Assembly: GCA_024234875.1 (NCBI GenBank)
Contig: JACKNM010000019.1
Span: forward strand, 1-64,000
DNA length: 64,000 nucleotides
Source: Ectothiorhodospiraceae bacterium
GTDB taxonomy: Bacteria; Pseudomonadota; Gammaproteobacteria; HK1
Direction: 5' to 3'
In this document: piece by piece, positions 61,521 to 64,000 of the stretch
How the letters are laid out: the number at the start of each line of letters is the position of its first letter
How positions within the stretch are numbered: the stretch's first letter is position 1
Notes under the pieces: model-generated
What the model was told of the DNA's origin: nothing
What the model saw: only the letters and a program-made list of their open reading frames with translations
The model's database searches: none
Made by a program: the position numbers and the translations under genes

Positions 61521-62744
61521 TCAGGCGGCGGCGCGGACCACCTTGCCGCGCGCGACGACCATGCGCGTGCGCTCGATGTCGTGGATGTCGGCGAGCGGGT
61601 TGCCCTCGACCGCCAGCAGGTCGGCCACCTTGCCGGGGGCGAGGACGCCGAGCTCGGGGCGACCGAGCGCGTCGGCCGCGACGCTGGTCGCCGAGCGCAG
61701 CACCTCGGCGGCGGAGAAGCCGCAGCCCTCGGCGGTGAGAACCAGGTCGCCCGGGAAGTCCGCGAAGCCACAGTAAGAGACGCCCGCGTCGTTACCCGCC
61801 ACCAGTCGCACCCCCTTGTCGGCGAGGCGGCGGGTGAGTCCCTGGCGCTCCTTCAGCACCGCGAGGTAGCGCTCGTGATTCGCGGTGAAGTCGAAGCCGG
61901 GGTCGTTGGCGTGCTTGCCGACGCCTCGGAAGATCGTGTGGCAGACGAAGATCCCGCTGTCGGCCACCTCCGCCGCCAGATCCTCCTCCCATCCGATGCC
62001 CTTCGCGGTCTGGAACGAGCAGTGCTCGATGGTGGTCACCCGCGCCTTGATCGAGTTGCGTACCCCGGGCGTGCCATGGGCGTGGGACGAGGTCCGCCGT
62101 CCGAGCCGGCGCGCCTCCTCGGTCGCCGCGCACATCTCGCGCTCGGTGAACTGCGCCTCCAGCGAGTTGGTCCCCGGGGTGAGGTTGCCGCCGGTCGAGA
62201 ACAGCTTGATGAAGTCCACTCCGCGCTTGGCGTGGGCGCGAACCGCCTTGCGCATCGAGGCCTCGTCGTCGACCTCGGTGGCGCAGTAGAAGCAGTGCCC
62301 GCCGGTGCTGGTGATGGCGCCGGAGGCGACGATGCGTGGTCCCGGCAGCAGGCCGCGCTCGACGCTGTCGCGCACCGGGAGCGCGAGGTGGGGAAGCGTG
62401 CCGCAGTCGCGCACGGTGGTGACGCCGGACAGCAGCGAGGCGCGGAGGTTCTCGACGATGCGGATCATGCGCACCGTGTCGGTGTCGTTCACCGCGTCGT
62501 GGAAGACGTTGTCGCCGCCGGTGAACGACATGTGGGTGTGCATGTTGATGAGGCCCGGCAGGACGGTCGCGCCGTCACCGAGGTCGATCACCTGCTCGTA
62601 TCGGGCTGCGGTGTCGCTGCCGAGATCCGCCTGGCGGCCGACGGCGGCAATCGTGTCCCCGTCGAGCGCGACGAAACCCTTCTCGGTCGCCCGGTCGGCG
62701 ACCCCGTCGTACACGTGTCCGGCCCGGATCAGCAGCGTGCCCAT
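61521..62744 (-). CDS. metal-dependent amidohydrolase family protein
   Basis: A 407-residue amidohydrolase with TIM-barrel metal ligands: PGLINMHTHMSF, the lysine-bearing VDFIKLFSTGG, RRTSSHAHGTPG, TIEHCSF and the aspartate VAGNDAGVSYCGF. The C-terminal composite domain ends LGVLAPGKVADLLAVEGNPLADI. It resembles imidazolonepropionase-related and dipeptidase-type members; substrate unknown. ATG at 62744. It precedes no obvious partner; the EamA transporter lies upstream on the same strand, 40 bases away. Confidence 0.88.
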   Translation of the reverse strand: MGTLLIRAGHVYDGVADRATEKGFVALDGDTIAAVGRQADLGSDTAARYEQVIDLGDGATVLPGLINMHTHMSFTGGDNVFHDAVNDTDTVRMIRIVENLRASLLSGVTTVRDCGTLPHLALPVRDSVERGLLPGPRIVASGAITSTGGHCFYCATEVDDEASMRKAVRAHAKRGVDFIKLFSTGGNLTPGTNSLEAQFTEREMCAATEEARRLGRRTSSHAHGTPGVRNSIKARVTTIEHCSFQTAKGIGWEEDLAAEVADSGIFVCHTIFRGVGKHANDPGFDFTANHERYLAVLKERQGLTRRLADKGVRLVAGNDAGVSYCGFADFPGDLVLTAEGCGFSAAEVLRSATSVAADALGRPELGVLAPGKVADLLAVEGNPLADIHDIERTRMVVARGKVVRAAA

Positions 62745-62784
62745 GCTGTGCCTCGTGGTGGAGGGAGGTTGGTGGACGGCGAGC

Positions 62785-63729
62785 CTAGCCCATCCGCTGA
62801 CGGGTGTCATCGCGGGCGCGGACACGCTCGCGATGCAGCACGTAGAGTCCGCTGCCGGCGATGATCACCGCGCCGAGGACGGTGGCCGAGTCCGGCAGAT
62901 CGCCGAACACCAGGTACCCGAACGTGGTCGCCCAGACCAGGGTCAGGTAGTTGAACGGGACGACCACGGTGAGCGGTGCGCTCTGGATTGCCTTGATCAG
63001 GGCGAGCTGGCTCAAGGCGCCCATCGAGCCGAGCGACGCCAACAGCACCCAGCCGGCCACATCCGGGGGCTGCCAGTGCCAGGGCAGCGCGGCGGTGGTC
63101 ACCACGGTGCCGACCAGCGCGGTGTAGAAGAGCGTGGTCAGCGGCGGGTCGGAGCGGCTGAGCACGCGCGTCGCGATCTGGTAGAGCGCGAACGAGAAGG
63201 CGCCGAGCACCGGCAGGATGGCGACGCTCTGCAGGATGGTCGGCCCGGGACGGATGATCACCATCGCGCCGGCGAACCCCACCGCCACCGCCGCCCAGCG
63301 CCGCGGTCCGACGCGCTCGCCGAGCAGGGGTACCGACAACGCGGTGACGAACAGCGGGCCGACGAAGAGCAGCGCGCTCGCGTCGACCAGGGCCATGCTG
63401 CGCACCGCGAACAGGAACAATCCGTTGGCGACCAGCATGAACACCGAGCGCAGCAGCTGCAGGCCCGGGCGACGGCTGCGCAGGCTCCCCTCGCGGTGCG
63501 AGGCCACCATCAACAGCGCGAACAGCAGATGGAAGGCGAAACGGGCCCAGATCACCTGCGGCACCGGGTAGGACTGGGTCAGGTACTTGCCGATGGTGTC
63601 CTGGGTCGCGAACAGGGCGGTCGCGAGCACCATCCAGGCGATGCCGCGCCCGGCGCCGTTGCTCGGTCGATTGCGATCGGTGGCGTCGGCGGTCACGGGG
63701 CGGGCGGGGATGAGACGGGGGTGCAGCAT
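62785..63729 (-). CDS. EamA/DMT family transporter
   Basis: A 314-residue permease with about ten transmembrane helices in two EamA repeats (GIAWMVLATALFATQDTIGKY; LLRSVFMLVANGLFLFAVRSMAL; ALLFVGPLFVTALSVPLLGERVG; LGAVIIAGSGLYVLHRER). These drug/metabolite transporters usually export amino acids or related metabolites. I chose the ATG at 63729; a longer start adds eight residues. It is followed on the same strand by the amidohydrolase gene, so the two may handle related compounds. Confidence 0.88.
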   Translation of the reverse strand: MLHPRLIPARPVTADATDRNRPSNGAGRGIAWMVLATALFATQDTIGKYLTQSYPVPQVIWARFAFHLLFALLMVASHREGSLRSRRPGLQLLRSVFMLVANGLFLFAVRSMALVDASALLFVGPLFVTALSVPLLGERVGPRRWAAVAVGFAGAMVIIRPGPTILQSVAILPVLGAFSFALYQIATRVLSRSDPPLTTLFYTALVGTVVTTAALPWHWQPPDVAGWVLLASLGSMGALSQLALIKAIQSAPLTVVVPFNYLTLVWATTFGYLVFGDLPDSATVLGAVIIAGSGLYVLHRERVRARDDTRQRMG

Positions 63730-63878
63730 ATCCGGAAGGTGCGGCGCGGTCACCGCGCGCGGCGGCGTCGGAGCTGACTCCGATCAACGGCGATCGGGCG
63801 TCACCGCGCTAGGTTCTCGAGTCCTGGCGGGTGTGGCGTGACGGTCGATGGGACGCCGCGCGGCCGTGTGGAGGAGCC

Positions 63879-64000
63879 ATGCCGCAGGTCGCGCTCGCCG
63901 CGTGGATTCTGGTCCTGGTCGTCGGCGGATGGCATGCCGACGTCCGCGCCGAGGACTGCGACCGGGTCGAGGTCTTCGTCCGCGCCGGTTGCCCGCACTG
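63879..64000 (+). CDS. start of a secreted CPH(C) thioredoxin-fold protein, cut by window edge
   Basis: Forty codons are visible. ATG with GGAGGAG just upstream, then a signal peptide or membrane anchor (VALAAWILVLVVGGWHADVRA), then DCDRVEVFVRAGCPH and a codon beginning TG. The context VEVFVRAGCPH(C) is typical of glutaredoxin/thioredoxin-like CPHC motifs in exported proteins. The rest lies outside the window, so the family is uncertain. Confidence 0.6.
   Translation, partial: MPQVALAAWILVLVVGGWHADVRAEDCDRVEVFVRAGCPH

Overview
The window is gene-dense, very GC-rich chromosomal DNA with many GTG starts and 4-nt stop/start overlaps. The left end keeps a gene order typical of Gammaproteobacteria: fxsA, cutA, a TlpA-like thioredoxin, aroQ, accB, accC, prmA, a DUF3426 zinc-ribbon protein, dusB, fis, purH, purD. 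Together with fimV, ygiQ and hisB-hisH this points to a high-GC gammaproteobacterium (Ectothiorhodospiraceae/Chromatiales-like). That placement is inferred from gene content and order only; no rRNA or tRNA gene was seen.

Layout. 1-10.4 kb is housekeeping: metal tolerance, shikimate and fatty-acid precursor synthesis, L11 methylation, tRNA dihydrouridylation, the nucleoid protein Fis and late purine synthesis. 10.7-12.4 kb holds a small unknown protein and a shortened his operon (hisB-hisH). 12.6-15.5 kb is lutABC (lactate oxidation). 15.7-20.8 kb is a minus-strand cluster of five genes: a maleate-isomerase-like protein, an Asp/Asn beta-hydroxylase-like enzyme, an alpha/beta hydrolase, a DUF1611 P-loop protein and a one-chain ABC exporter. 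I do not recognise this combination as a described system. 20.9-36.9 kb is catabolic or accessory: a thrombospondin-3-repeat secreted protein, GNAT, a methyltransferase, an amidase, a PrpD-like protein, two acyl-CoA dehydrogenases (one resembling methylsuccinyl-CoA dehydrogenase), a CoA-transferase, a PhyH dioxygenase, a sulfotransferase, a DenD-like dehydrogenase and hydrolases. 37-45.4 kb has fimV, ygiQ, a TPP enzyme, a D-aminoacylase and a DUF2058 protein.

The largest object is a 3761-residue PEP-CTERM surface protein (46285-57570). It is built from about 590-bp and exactly 525-bp tandem repeats plus choice-of-anchor-D-like domains, and is preceded by a good sigma-54 (-24/-12) promoter. 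It should be exported by Sec and sorted by an exosortase encoded elsewhere. After it come an FHA-linked class III cyclase homologue with a substituted catalytic residue, a complete overlapping AmmeMemoRadiSam operon (amrB-amrA-amrS), an amidohydrolase, an EamA transporter and the start of a secreted CPH(C) protein cut by the window edge.

The window also holds several families of small interspersed repeats. Four 164-177 bp elements have 17-bp inverted ends (GGGGTCGGACCAACTCA). Five loci carry 35-41 bp hairpins of the GGGGACTGGCTC...GTGCCAGTCCCC type. Six of the nine convergent gene junctions contain one of these two families, so they probably act as, or insert at, transcription ends.
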